This document shows, one piece after another, positions 9,991 to 19,268 of a stretch of 64,000 nucleotides of DNA. The position numbers and the translations under genes were made by a program. The notes under the pieces were generated by a model that saw only the letters and a program-made list of their open reading frames with translations, was not told where the DNA came from and searched no databases. The stretch lies in assembly GCA_964473485.1 (NCBI GenBank), contig CAYYPH010000015.1, forward strand, positions 36,611 to 100,610. The letters run 5' to 3'. The DNA comes from CAIVAT01 sp964473485 (GTDB taxonomy: Bacteria > Bacteroidota > Bacteroidia > Bacteroidales > FEN-979). The first letter of the stretch is position 1, and each line of letters begins with the position of its first letter.

Positions 9991-10099
9991 TGTCCCGAAA
10001 ATCATTGAAATAAAAAAAAAGATGATCAACTACTGCCGGCTAAGATAGGAATAAACTGCATTGGTGGATACAAGATAAAATCCAGGTTGTAAGCCGGCA

Positions 10100-11374
10100 T
10101 TACCGGAGCAGTAGAATGGTGCCTTTATTGCTGGATTTGAACTTCTTGTTATCCTCATAATAGATGACCCAGGTGTAAACGCCTTCCTGAGCCTGCTGAC
10201 CGTTCAGGGTTCCGTCCCACGATTCACGGATATCGTTACTTGAAAAAACGACCTGCCCCCACCGGTTATAAATCTGAAGGTTATACTTTGTGATATTTTC
10301 GGGCGGTAACCCAAGAATGCTGAAACGGTCATTGATACCATCACCGTTGGGTGTGAAACTGTTGGGGATATATGGAACCACAAAAACCGTCACCTCGGCT
10401 TTGAACTCCTGTCCGTTGCAGATCGTGCAATAAACCGTATAGCGTGTGGTTTCACTTGGCGAGACGACAAGTTCCTGCTGGTCTGTCATAAATTCCGTTC
10501 CGTTATACCAGCGGAATGAGATTTTATTCCCGGGAGTCACTGGTTTCAGATTATAGGGGATACGCGAAATCTGAAAACTGTCGACCGACGACGGAGTGTA
10601 CTTCCATGCCATGGTATCGGCGCTCCAGGATGTGGCATTATAACCCGGTACCGCAAAGCCGGTATATCCGCTGATGTCCTGCACTCCAAGCGTGGCCCTG
10701 TTATCGAGCCAATCGGGACACGCCGGTTTGCGCATGATATGATTTTCGATCTCACCGGTTGCTTCATTCAGTACGATCTGAAAGGTAATTCCCTGGTTCT
10801 GGCATTGATACATCGGACATTCGCACCACATCACCACCAGTTGCCTGGCAGGTGCCGACCCGATGGTCTGATAGAAAATATATGGACTTCCGGCCTGCAC
10901 CGGGTTAAGGTCCTGGAACGGGCCGAGTATGCAATTTTTAGGATTGTAGTCAGCCGCGCTGGGTATGGCAAAGGCCTGCCGGGTTCCCTGGGCATTCTGG
11001 TTCGGGCTGAAGCTGATCCAGCCATTGGCTCCAACCCAGAACTGGGTATACCGGTTGCCAAAGAAAACAAATTCAAAACCGATTGGGAATGGTCCCTCCA
11101 CGCCATCGTCACTGGTGGTGATCCCGTTTCCTATCAATCCGTAAGTGGCCTTGAGGGTTACAGGTATCCCTGGATTAATGGTATCGTTGACCCCGGCCGA
11201 CAACTGCGGCAAGGCTTCGGAAGGGTAAAGGAATAAAACCAGGGAGAAAAAGAAAAAAAGGATGGAGCAGAAAGGATTTTTGACATGTGAATGAAAGAAA
11301 CCGGCGAGTATAAAGGGACCACCTGCAACCCGATGCAATCCTGAAGCAATTCCCGTCATAGTCCTTATTGACAT
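10100..11374 (-). CDS. Secreted protein with T9SS type B (gliding motility-associated) C-terminal sorting domain
   Basis: The C-terminal 85 or so residues are a clear type B sorting domain, from 'NSFTPNGDGINDRFSI' and 'YNRWGQVVF' to 'EGVYTWVIYYED' and the end 'GTILLLR'. This marks the protein for export by the type IX secretion system. The middle is a beta-rich region with 'FPIGFEFVFFGNRYTQFWVG' and cysteines, resembling lectin-like or nidogen-like extracellular modules, followed by an Ig/PKD-like domain. The start is uncertain: ATG at 11374 or 11359 gives an unusually long N-terminus before the hydrophobic signal segment (about residues 35-57). The true start may be internal and non-ATG. Function is unknown beyond surface display or secretion. 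Confidence 0.82.
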   Translation of the reverse strand: MSIRTMTGIASGLHRVAGGPFILAGFFHSHVKNPFCSILFFFFSLVLFLYPSEALPQLSAGVNDTINPGIPVTLKATYGLIGNGITTSDDGVEGPFPIGFEFVFFGNRYTQFWVGANGWISFSPNQNAQGTRQAFAIPSAADYNPKNCILGPFQDLNPVQAGSPYIFYQTIGSAPARQLVVMWCECPMYQCQNQGITFQIVLNEATGEIENHIMRKPACPDWLDNRATLGVQDISGYTGFAVPGYNATSWSADTMAWKYTPSSVDSFQISRIPYNLKPVTPGNKISFRWYNGTEFMTDQQELVVSPSETTRYTVYCTICNGQEFKAEVTVFVVPYIPNSFTPNGDGINDRFSILGLPPENITKYNLQIYNRWGQVVFSSNDIRESWDGTLNGQQAQEGVYTWVIYYEDNKKFKSSNKGTILLLR

Positions 11375-11410
11375 TTCAAAGCAAATATCCGTAAATTTCT
11401 GAAATAATCT

Positions 11411-11418
11411 TACTTTTG
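11411..11418 (+). promoter_or_regulatory. Candidate -7 element (TACTTTTG) of glyA
   Basis: This exact TAnnTTTG match ends 58 bases before the glyA ATG. No matching -33 box is seen. Confidence 0.4.
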
Positions 11419-11476
11419 TCCTTTGAAAGGCCAATATTCACAAAACGAAATAAATATTCCAAAAATTTTATCTGTT

Positions 11477-12757
11477 ATGAAAAAAGATACCGCGCTTTTC
11501 AGGATCATCAGCAACGAGTTGCATCGACAGACCAGTGGCCTGGAGCTGATTGCTTCCGAAAATTTTGTCAGTAACCAGGTGTTAAAAGCCATGGGTTCAT
11601 GCCTTACCAACAAATACGCCGAAGGATATCCCGGGAAAAGATATTACGGAGGTTGTCAGCACGTGGATGAGTCGGAGCAACTGGCCATTGACCGCGCCAA
11701 AGAGTTGTTCAATGCAGCCTGGGCCAATGTGCAGCCTCATTCAGGTGCACAGGCCAACATGGCGGTTTTAATGACCTGCCTGAAACCGGGCGACACTTTT
11801 ATGGGTCTTGACCTGGCGCACGGGGGCCATCTTTCACACGGATCACCGGTTAACTCTTCGGGGATACTTTACAAGGCAGTAGGGTACCAGGTTGAACAGG
11901 AAACCGGAGTGATTGATTACGAAAAAATGGAAGAAAAGGCGCGTACCATCAAACCGAAATTAATGATCGCCGGCGCTTCAGCCTATTCACGTGACTGGGA
12001 TTACAAGCGCATGCGCCAGATCGCTGACAGCATTGGCGCTCTTCTGATGGCCGACATCGCGCATCCTGCCGGTTTAATCGCGCGCGGGTTGCTTAACGAC
12101 CCGATGCCTTATTGCCACATTGTAACCACCACAACGCATAAGACCCTGCGAGGTCCGCGCGGCGGCATGATCCTGATGGGTAAGGATTTCGAAAACCCAT
12201 GGGGCCTCACGACACCCAAAGGCGAAATCAAGATGATGTCACAATTACTTGATTCTGCTGTTTTTCCAGGGGTTCAGGGCGGCCCGCTTGAACATGTCAT
12301 CGCTGCCAAGGCTGTTTCGTTCTTCGAGGCATTATCCGACGAGTACATGGATTACATCATCCAGGTCAAGAAGAATGCAGCCGCGATGGCCAAAGCTTTC
12401 ATCGACAAGGGTTACCATGTAATTTCCGGTGGCACTGACAACCATCTCATGCTGATTGATCTCCGCACAAAATTCCCTGATATCACAGGAAAACAGGTAG
12501 AAAACACACTTGTAAGAGCCGACATCACCGTTAACAAAAATATGGTTCCGTTCGACAGCCGTTCGCCCTTCCAGACCTCCGGGCTCCGCGTCGGCACCCC
12601 GGCTGTTACCACCCGCGGCCTGAAAGAAAAACACATGCCCAAAATCGTAAACCTGATCGATGAAGTGATCGGCGATATCGAAAATGAAGACAGAATCCTG
12701 AAGGTGCGTAAAAAGGTGAATGACATGATGGCTGATCTTCCGCTCTTTGCCTATTAA
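11477..12757 (+). CDS. glyA: Serine hydroxymethyltransferase
   Basis: This 426-residue PLP enzyme interconverts serine and glycine with tetrahydrofolate, feeding one-carbon metabolism. The PLP lysine is K222 in 'TTTTHKTLRGPRGG', and the N-terminal 'SGLELIASENFVS' and 'NKYAEGYPGKRYYGG' motifs are intact. The ATG at 11477 gives the family N-terminus; an in-frame upstream codon would only add an unlikely tail. It heads a same-strand run with the SixA-like phosphatase (20-base gap), ppk and divIC. Confidence 0.97.
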   Translation: MKKDTALFRIISNELHRQTSGLELIASENFVSNQVLKAMGSCLTNKYAEGYPGKRYYGGCQHVDESEQLAIDRAKELFNAAWANVQPHSGAQANMAVLMTCLKPGDTFMGLDLAHGGHLSHGSPVNSSGILYKAVGYQVEQETGVIDYEKMEEKARTIKPKLMIAGASAYSRDWDYKRMRQIADSIGALLMADIAHPAGLIARGLLNDPMPYCHIVTTTTHKTLRGPRGGMILMGKDFENPWGLTTPKGEIKMMSQLLDSAVFPGVQGGPLEHVIAAKAVSFFEALSDEYMDYIIQVKKNAAAMAKAFIDKGYHVISGGTDNHLMLIDLRTKFPDITGKQVENTLVRADITVNKNMVPFDSRSPFQTSGLRVGTPAVTTRGLKEKHMPKIVNLIDEVIGDIENEDRILKVRKKVNDMMADLPLFAY

Positions 12758-12777
12758 AACATTGTATTTCGGAACGG

Positions 12778-13272
12778 ATGAAGAACTTAATGTTGGTCAG
12801 GCACGCAAAAGCCTCCTGGGAGGAACCCGGGAATGCCGATGCTGACCGGAAACTGGTGCCTAAAGGGATAAAGAGGACAAAACAGGTCGTTGAATTCTTA
12901 CAGCAACGAGGTGTCACTGTCGGTCTCATGGTTTCAAGCCCCGCGGTAAGGGCTTATGAAACAGCCAGGCTGATCGCTGAAGGATTGCAATACCCGGTGT
13001 CGAAGATCAGGATTGAACGGAAATTATATGACTCCTATTACGACCGGATCCTGGATGTCATCTACGCCACCCCGAATGAGGTAGATTCGCTGATGTTATT
13101 CGGGCACAACCCGACTTTTACACAGCTTGCCAATCTGTTCCTGCACCCCGGGATCGATAATCTTCCCACCACCGGCATCGTATGTGTTTCATTTGCAGTA
13201 GATAAATGGGAATTAATACCATCCGTTGAACCAAAGCAGGAATTTGTCGTTTTTCCGAAAATGTTATCCTGA
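12778..13272 (+). CDS. SixA-like histidine phosphatase
   Basis: This 164-residue protein belongs to the histidine phosphatase (phosphoglycerate mutase-like) superfamily. The catalytic 'LVRHAKASW' motif is at the very N-terminus, and 'SSPAVRAYETA' and 'LFGHNPTF' carry the other active-site residues. The size and the KAS context match SixA, which removes phosphate from phosphohistidines. Only seven bases separate it from ppk, so the two are almost certainly cotranscribed. A role connected to polyphosphate or phosphohistidine turnover is an inference from this pairing. Confidence 0.88.
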   Translation: MKNLMLVRHAKASWEEPGNADADRKLVPKGIKRTKQVVEFLQQRGVTVGLMVSSPAVRAYETARLIAEGLQYPVSKIRIERKLYDSYYDRILDVIYATPNEVDSLMLFGHNPTFTQLANLFLHPGIDNLPTTGIVCVSFAVDKWELIPSVEPKQEFVVFPKMLS

Positions 13273-13279
13273 AAAATCC

Positions 13280-15334
13280 ATGGAAAAAGCCCCGATACTG
13301 AACAGGGATCTTAACTGGCTGTACTTTAACGGCAGGGTTCTGCAGGAGGCTGCTGATCCTCGTAATCCGCTGCTTGAGCGGCTTAAGTTTCTGGGCATTT
13401 TTTCGAATAACCGTGATGAGTTCTTCAGGGTCAGGGTGGCTACGCTGAACCGCATGCTCAAGGTGGAGCGGATGCGGTACGACACACCCGTCAATCCCCG
13501 GAAAACCCTCAAGGATATCCTTTCGTTGGTTCAGCTTCAGGAAAAGGAGTTCATGGATATTTACGGGAGCATTGTCAGAGAGCTTGCCGGGCATGATATT
13601 TTCATCATCGACGAAGGCAGACTATCTGAACAGCAGGGGCAGTTTGTTCGCCGTTATTTTCACGAGAAAGTGCGCGTATGCCTTTTCCCGATCATGATCA
13701 GCAGTTTAAGAGACCTTTCATCACTCCGCGACAAAAGCATTTACCTTGCCGCGGTGCTGGGAAGAAAGGACAAGGCCATCAAGGATGACTACGCCCTCAT
13801 CGAGGTTCCGACCAAGACCCTTTCAAGGTTCCTGATCCTTCCTCCCGAAGGGAACAAGCGGTTTATCATTCTGCTTGACGATATCATCCGTTATTGTTTG
13901 TCTGATGTTTTTTCGATCTTCGGGTACGACACATTCAGCGCTTACACGGTGAAGATAACCCGTGATGCGGAGATCGATATTGACACGGATGTTTCGAAAA
14001 GTTTCCTGGAGGTGATGACCGAGGGGCTGAAACAACGTAAAAGAGGGATGCCGGTCAGGTTTGTCTATGATCAGTCGATTCCTCCTGAGTTGCTGAAGAT
14101 CATCATGAAACGGCTGGAGATCACCAAGGATGACAAGACACGCGGGGGCGGGCGCTATCACAACTTCAAGGATTTCATGAGTTTCCCTAACCTTGACCAC
14201 CGCGAACTGGAGTATGAACCGCTGGTGCCGTTACCCCACAAAGATTTACCAGCAAACAGGAGCATTCTATCCTCGATAAGGCAAAAAGACATCCTGCTGC
14301 ATTACCCGTACCAGTCGTTTCAATACATTATCGACCTGCTCAGGGAGGCCTCCGTTGATCCAAGGGTTCGCTCCATCAAAATGACGATTTACCGTGCTGC
14401 CCGGAATTCAAGTGTGATCAATGCCCTGATTAATGCCGCGAGAAACGGTAAATATGTTACCGTTTTCATGGAACTGCAGGCCCGTTTCGATGAGGAGGCA
14501 AATATCTATTGGAGCGAAAGGCTGAGGGAGGAAGGGGTTAAGGTTATCCACAGCATTCCCGGATTCAAGGTACACTGTAAACTGATCCTGGTAAGGCGAA
14601 AGGAAAACAACACCAATTTTTACTTTTCGCTGGTGGGAACTGGCAATTTCAATGAAGACACGGCCCGGGTTTACTCCGACGTGAGTCTACTCACTGCCGA
14701 CCAGAAGATCTGCAACGATGTTGTGAGTGCTTTCCACCTCATGGAAGAGAATTACAGACCTTACAAATTTAAAACGCTGGTGGTGGCGCCATTTTCCATG
14801 CGCAACTTCTTTATAAAAATGCTGAACCAGGAAGTGCGGAATGCGGCAAAAGGCCGGGAAGCATGGGCGATCATCAAGCTGAACAACCTCGTTGACAGTG
14901 TGATGGTCAAGAAACTCTACAAAGCCAGCCAGGCTGGTGTCAGAATCAAGCTCATCATACGCGGTGTCTGCACACTGGTTCCCGGAGTGCCCGGGTTAAG
15001 CGAAAACATCGAGGCCATCAGCATCGTCGACAGGTTTCTGGAACACGCCCGTGTCATCATATTCTGCAATGGCGGGAACCACCAGTACTATATCACTTCC
15101 GCCGACTGGATGGTCAGGAATTTCGACAACCGTATCGAAGTGGCTTCGCCCATCCATGATCCTGCTATCAGGGAACAACTGAGAAACATCATGAACATTC
15201 AGCTCGCCGACAACGTTAAGGCCCGACTCATCGGCCCCGGTCTTCCCAATGAATACAAGATTACCGAAGACCGGGAGATAAGGTCACAGATGGAGATTTA
15301 TGATATGCTGAAAAAGGAGCATTCCCTAATCTGA
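13280..15334 (+). CDS. ppk: Polyphosphate kinase 1
   Basis: This 684-residue enzyme reversibly makes inorganic polyphosphate from ATP. The N-terminal segment 'LNRDLNWLYFNGRVLQEA', the PLD-like core and the autophosphorylated histidine H432 in 'KVHCKLILV' identify PPK1. The second conserved histidine lies in 'RFLEHARVIIF', and the 'GTGNFNEDTARVYSD' motif is intact. The ATG at 13280 is preferred because it starts the family N-terminus. An upstream TTG in frame would overlap the SixA-like gene. Confidence 0.96.
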   Translation: MEKAPILNRDLNWLYFNGRVLQEAADPRNPLLERLKFLGIFSNNRDEFFRVRVATLNRMLKVERMRYDTPVNPRKTLKDILSLVQLQEKEFMDIYGSIVRELAGHDIFIIDEGRLSEQQGQFVRRYFHEKVRVCLFPIMISSLRDLSSLRDKSIYLAAVLGRKDKAIKDDYALIEVPTKTLSRFLILPPEGNKRFIILLDDIIRYCLSDVFSIFGYDTFSAYTVKITRDAEIDIDTDVSKSFLEVMTEGLKQRKRGMPVRFVYDQSIPPELLKIIMKRLEITKDDKTRGGGRYHNFKDFMSFPNLDHRELEYEPLVPLPHKDLPANRSILSSIRQKDILLHYPYQSFQYIIDLLREASVDPRVRSIKMTIYRAARNSSVINALINAARNGKYVTVFMELQARFDEEANIYWSERLREEGVKVIHSIPGFKVHCKLILVRRKENNTNFYFSLVGTGNFNEDTARVYSDVSLLTADQKICNDVVSAFHLMEENYRPYKFKTLVVAPFSMRNFFIKMLNQEVRNAAKGREAWAIIKLNNLVDSVMVKKLYKASQAGVRIKLIIRGVCTLVPGVPGLSENIEAISIVDRFLEHARVIIFCNGGNHQYYITSADWMVRNFDNRIEVASPIHDPAIREQLRNIMNIQLADNVKARLIGPGLPNEYKITEDREIRSQMEIYDMLKKEHSLI

Positions 15335-15343
15335 ATCTGAAAA

Positions 15344-15381
15344 TCCATTCACTCATTCACTCAATCACTCAATCACACACT
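15344..15381 (+). repeat. Short (TCAn) tetranucleotide-like repeat in the divIC leader
   Basis: CATTCACT and CAATCACT units repeat immediately before the divIC start and stop five bases short of the ATG at 15386. The tract is AC-rich on the sense strand and lacks guanine. Confidence 0.75.
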
Positions 15382-15385
15382 ACCA

Positions 15386-15733
15386 ATGAACCTTCGCGGC
15401 ATAGCCGAACAACTCCGTGTCAGACCGGTTTTCAGGATGCTGGCAAAGGTGTTGCTGAATAAATACCTGATCACCACTGTCGGGTTCATTGTTTGGATGG
15501 TATTTTTCGATAGTAACAACCTGATCACAAGGAACAGGCTGCAGGACAAGCTGGACGGCCTGAACCAGGAAAAACAGTTCTATATCAGGGAGATAATCAA
15601 GGACAGCACCCTTACACAGCAGCTTTTAAAGGATAGCTTAAAACTGGAGCAGTTCGCGAGGGAGAGGTATCTGATGAAACGCGATAACGAAGATCTTTTC
15701 CTGGTTATCGACACCGCCATCCGGGATCACTGA
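15386..15733 (+). CDS. Septum formation initiator, DivIC/FtsB family
   Basis: The 115-residue product has one membrane segment (about 29-44) and then a coiled coil (about 50-95). A conserved end 'LEQFARERYLMKRDNEDLFLV' matches the FtsB/DivIC family, which acts at the division septum with FtsL and FtsQ. The basic N-terminus would be cytoplasmic and the coiled coil periplasmic. It follows ppk by 51 bases, the gap being filled by a short tandem repeat. It is convergent with priA, whose stop is 12 bases away. Confidence 0.88.
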   Translation: MNLRGIAEQLRVRPVFRMLAKVLLNKYLITTVGFIVWMVFFDSNNLITRNRLQDKLDGLNQEKQFYIREIIKDSTLTQQLLKDSLKLEQFARERYLMKRDNEDLFLVIDTAIRDH

Positions 15734-15745
15734 TCATCTGTGGCA

Positions 15746-18244
15746 TCATTGCGGATCAACATCAAGGATGATCCTCACCGATTTATAATCCTGTTTTCTG
15801 TGAAACTCGCTGATGACCCCGGTCAGTGTCGTTTTCATTGCCGCAACCTGGCTATCCCTTTCTATTTTCAGCATGATATGCTTGATGTGCAGGTTCATGA
15901 TGCGTGAAACCATAGGATATTCAGGGCCCAGCACCCGTTTACCGAAACATTGTCTAAGGACGGCGGCCAGTTGATCGGCTGCTTTTCCAAGAATCTCCGG
16001 ATCTTTATGCTTCAGTCTCAGGATGATCAGCCTGAAGTAGGGCGGGTACCTGAATTTCAGCCGTTCGGCCAGCTGCTGGCGGAACATGGCCGTGTAGTCA
16101 TGGTTCATCACATCGCGGATGATCATATGACCGGGATTGAAAGTCTGAATGATCACCTGGCCCTGTTTCTCCTTGCGGCCTGACCGCCCGCTTACCTGCG
16201 ACATCAGCTGAAATCCTCTTTCGGCCGATCTGAAATCGGGGTAATTCAGCAGGTTGTCGGCATTCAGAATGGCCACCAGGCTAACGCGGTCGAAATCGAG
16301 CCCCTTCGTGACCATCTGGGTTCCCACCAGGATATCCACCTGTCCCTGCTCGAAATCGCTGATGATTTGCTGATGTGAATTCCTGCTTCTGGTGGTGTCG
16401 AGATCCATCCTTGAGATGCGGGCCCCGGGGAAGAGTAATCCGATCTCCTCTTCCACTTTTTCGGTACCGAAACCTTTCATTTTAATATGATGCCCGCGGC
16501 ATTCGGGGCATTCCACGGGGATCTTTGCCGTGTAACCACAGTAGTGACAACGTAGCTGGTTGATTTTTTTATGATAGACCAGGGTAACGTCGCAATTTTT
16601 ACAGGCCGGCATCCAGTGGCACAAATCACATTCGAGCCTGAGGGAAAACCCTCTTCTGTTCTGGAAAATGATCACCTGTTCCCGGCGTTCCAGGGCGTCA
16701 TTAATGGCATCAAGCAACGCGGATGAAAAATGACTCTTCATTTTTCCGGTGCGGAGCGCCTCCCGCAAATCAATGATCCTTACCAGCGGCAACTCCAGGT
16801 TCCCGTAACGCTCTGGCAAATCCACCAGTCCGTATTTCCCCGATGAAGCGTTAAAGTAAGTCTCTATTGAGGGGGTGGCGGAACCCAGCAATGTTTTAGC
16901 CCCATGCAGGTGGGCGAGGTAAATGGCTGAATCGCGGGCGTTGTATCGCGGTGCCGGATCGAACTGCTTGAAGGAAGAATCGTGTTCCTCATCTACGATC
17001 ACCATACCCAATGCCGTAAAGGGAAGAAAAAGCGCCGAGCGTGCTCCCAGGATGATGTCATACTTAGGCCCGTCAGCCTCCGGGTCTCCGTGACGCAACA
17101 CTGCATTCCATATCTCCACCCGTTCATGATGGTTGAAGCGGGAGTGATAAACCCCGACCCTGTGACCGAAATATTTTCTGAGGCGATTGATTATCTGTGC
17201 GGTGAGTGCAATTTCAGGCAGCATGAAGAGCACCTGTCTGCCCTGCCCGATCACTTCATCGATCAGCTTAATATAGATCTCTGTTTTTCCGCTCGAAGTC
17301 ACTCCATGAAGAAGGATTACATCTCTGGTGGCGAAAGACGCTTTTATCTGACAGAAAGCCTCTTCCTGCCTCCCGCTTAGAACCACCGAAGAGGGCGGGG
17401 TCGTTAAATCCGGGGTATCGAACCTTCCGACCAACCGTTCGTATTGCTCCAGGATATTCTTTTTTACCAGGTTGCCCAATTGAACCAGGTTCCCCCTTGA
17501 TTCCTTCAGCAACTCTTTGCGGGTAACCTCGGCTGTGATTCCTGTAACAGCCTGCGACAGCCTGACATAGGTCATCAGGATGTCGAGTTGCCGCGGAGCC
17601 CTCCGGTCGAGTTCATCGAACACCTGTCGGAGCGACGCCTCATCCGCACTGAATTCTTCTGTAAGGCGCACGTATACTTCCATCCGTGGTTTGTAGGGAT
17701 CGTTCAGTTCCTCCTCGGATATGATAAATCCCTGGTCGATCAGCGACTTGATGACCGGAATGGTTTTCTTGAGATCAAGTATACGCGAGACCTCCGACAC
17801 CGCAATGGTTTTCCTGTTGTGAAGTGCTTCAAGAAGCAGCAACTGCTTCTCGTTCAGGCGCGAGGTATCCGGCTTTACCTGTTGATTCAGGGCAATGCGT
17901 GATTCACTGGCCAGTTTCAGCGCTGCAGGCAGGGCGGCATTCATCACATCCCCCTGATAACAAAGGTAATATGAAGCCATCCATTCCCAAAAGGTCATCT
18001 GCAGCGGTGTAACCAGCGGAACTTCATCGAGCACCGACAGGATATATTTGGGGATACCTGATGGAGGCGGTTTTTCGTGAATCCTCACCACGACTGCGGT
18101 GTATATCCGTTTTTGTCCGAATTGCACCACCACCCTGCCTCCTGTCCTCACCGAGTCGTTCAGTTCAAAGGGCACGCGGTAGGTGAAGGTGCCGCTGACC
18201 GGCAGCGGCAACAGCACATCTGCAAAGAGTGTGATGCGGTCCAC
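15746..18244 (-). CDS. priA: Primosomal protein N' (replication restart helicase)
   Basis: This 832-residue helicase reloads the replisome at stalled forks. The N-terminal DNA-binding region starts 'ADVLLPLPVSGTFTYRVP'. The Walker A motif is 'LHGVTSSGKTEIYI' and the Walker B motif 'VIVDEEHDSSFKQ'. A zinc region with paired cysteines (CDLC, CKNC, CHYC and CPEC) interrupts the helicase core as is usual for PriA. The C-terminal domain is complete. It follows pfkA by 15 bases on the same strand and is probably in one operon with pfkA and the methyltransferase. Confidence 0.96.
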   Translation of the reverse strand: MDRITLFADVLLPLPVSGTFTYRVPFELNDSVRTGGRVVVQFGQKRIYTAVVVRIHEKPPPSGIPKYILSVLDEVPLVTPLQMTFWEWMASYYLCYQGDVMNAALPAALKLASESRIALNQQVKPDTSRLNEKQLLLLEALHNRKTIAVSEVSRILDLKKTIPVIKSLIDQGFIISEEELNDPYKPRMEVYVRLTEEFSADEASLRQVFDELDRRAPRQLDILMTYVRLSQAVTGITAEVTRKELLKESRGNLVQLGNLVKKNILEQYERLVGRFDTPDLTTPPSSVVLSGRQEEAFCQIKASFATRDVILLHGVTSSGKTEIYIKLIDEVIGQGRQVLFMLPEIALTAQIINRLRKYFGHRVGVYHSRFNHHERVEIWNAVLRHGDPEADGPKYDIILGARSALFLPFTALGMVIVDEEHDSSFKQFDPAPRYNARDSAIYLAHLHGAKTLLGSATPSIETYFNASSGKYGLVDLPERYGNLELPLVRIIDLREALRTGKMKSHFSSALLDAINDALERREQVIIFQNRRGFSLRLECDLCHWMPACKNCDVTLVYHKKINQLRCHYCGYTAKIPVECPECRGHHIKMKGFGTEKVEEEIGLLFPGARISRMDLDTTRSRNSHQQIISDFEQGQVDILVGTQMVTKGLDFDRVSLVAILNADNLLNYPDFRSAERGFQLMSQVSGRSGRKEKQGQVIIQTFNPGHMIIRDVMNHDYTAMFRQQLAERLKFRYPPYFRLIILRLKHKDPEILGKAADQLAAVLRQCFGKRVLGPEYPMVSRIMNLHIKHIMLKIERDSQVAAMKTTLTGVISEFHRKQDYKSVRIILDVDPQ

Positions 18245-18259
18245 GAAAAAATAAAATTG

Positions 18260-19240
18260 TCAGAGCGCAAGAATGCGCGACATTTCGAGAAGGTCCTTAT
18301 TGATATCCTTGTGATGCTTGATGGCTTTCTCAAAAGGGGTGTAGGTCACCTCTTTGTTTACGATACCGGCCATCACGTCACGGTGTCCTTCCATCAGTCC
18401 CCGGACTGCCAGGAAACCCAGGCTGCTGGCGAGTACACGGTCGAAGGCACTGGGCGCCCCCCCGCGTTGAATATGACCGAGAATGGTTACCCGTGCATCG
18501 ATCTCAGGTAATTTCTCTTTGACTTTGGCGGCAACTTCGTAGGCTCCTCCCATATCATCGCCTTCGGCAACAATGACGATTCCGGAGGTCTTGTTCTTGC
18601 GCCAGTCATGTTTCAGCAGCCGTGCAAGATTGTCAATATAGGTAGTGGTTTCGGGCACCAGGATGAATTCCGCCCCGCAGGCGATACCGCTGCGTAGCGC
18701 GATGAACCCGGCATCTCTCCCCATCACCTCGAGAAAGAACAGGCGCTCATGCGAAGTGGCCGTGTCCCTGATCTTATCTGCCGCCTCCACTACGGTGTTG
18801 ATTGCGGTATCGTAGCCAATGGTAGCATCGGTGCCATAAAGGTCGTTGTCGATCGTTCCCGGCAGTCCGATGATCGGCAGGTTGAACTCCTGGTTAAAGA
18901 TGTTGGCGCCGGTAAAGGTCCCGTTCCCGCCAATCACCACAAGGGCATCGATATTGTGTTCCCTGATATTGTTGTAGGCTTGAAGCCGGCCTTCATATTC
19001 CATAAAACGCTTGCTTCGGGCTGTTTTGAGTATCGTACCTCCACGCTGGATGATATTGCTTACGGAATGACTGTATAACTGTTCAATCTGATTATCGATC
19101 ATCCCTTCATAGCCACGGTAAATTCCGTAAACGTCCAGTCCCATGTATATGGCCGTGCGCACCACCGCCCTGATGGCGGCATTCATGCCGGGAGAATCTC
19201 CCCCCGAGGTCATAACCCCGATTTTTGTAATGTGTGACAT
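18260..19240 (-). CDS. pfkA: ATP-dependent 6-phosphofructokinase with an Asp-to-Asn change
   Basis: This 326-residue glycolytic enzyme phosphorylates fructose 6-phosphate. The start ATG at 19240 gives 'MSHITKIGVMTSGGDSPGMN', the family N-terminus. The catalytic 'LPGTIDNDLYGTDATIGYDTA' region keeps both aspartates. The glycine-rich phosphate/metal motif, normally GGDGS or GGDGT, reads GGNGT with N106. The glycine after it argues for ATP rather than pyrophosphate use, but the missing aspartate may alter metal binding. It sits between an rRNA methyltransferase gene and priA on one strand. Confidence 0.94.
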   Translation of the reverse strand: MSHITKIGVMTSGGDSPGMNAAIRAVVRTAIYMGLDVYGIYRGYEGMIDNQIEQLYSHSVSNIIQRGGTILKTARSKRFMEYEGRLQAYNNIREHNIDALVVIGGNGTFTGANIFNQEFNLPIIGLPGTIDNDLYGTDATIGYDTAINTVVEAADKIRDTATSHERLFFLEVMGRDAGFIALRSGIACGAEFILVPETTTYIDNLARLLKHDWRKNKTSGIVIVAEGDDMGGAYEVAAKVKEKLPEIDARVTILGHIQRGGAPSAFDRVLASSLGFLAVRGLMEGHRDVMAGIVNKEVTYTPFEKAIKHHKDINKDLLEMSRILAL

Positions 19241-19268
19241 ACGTTTGAATTGATTTAATTTTAACTTC

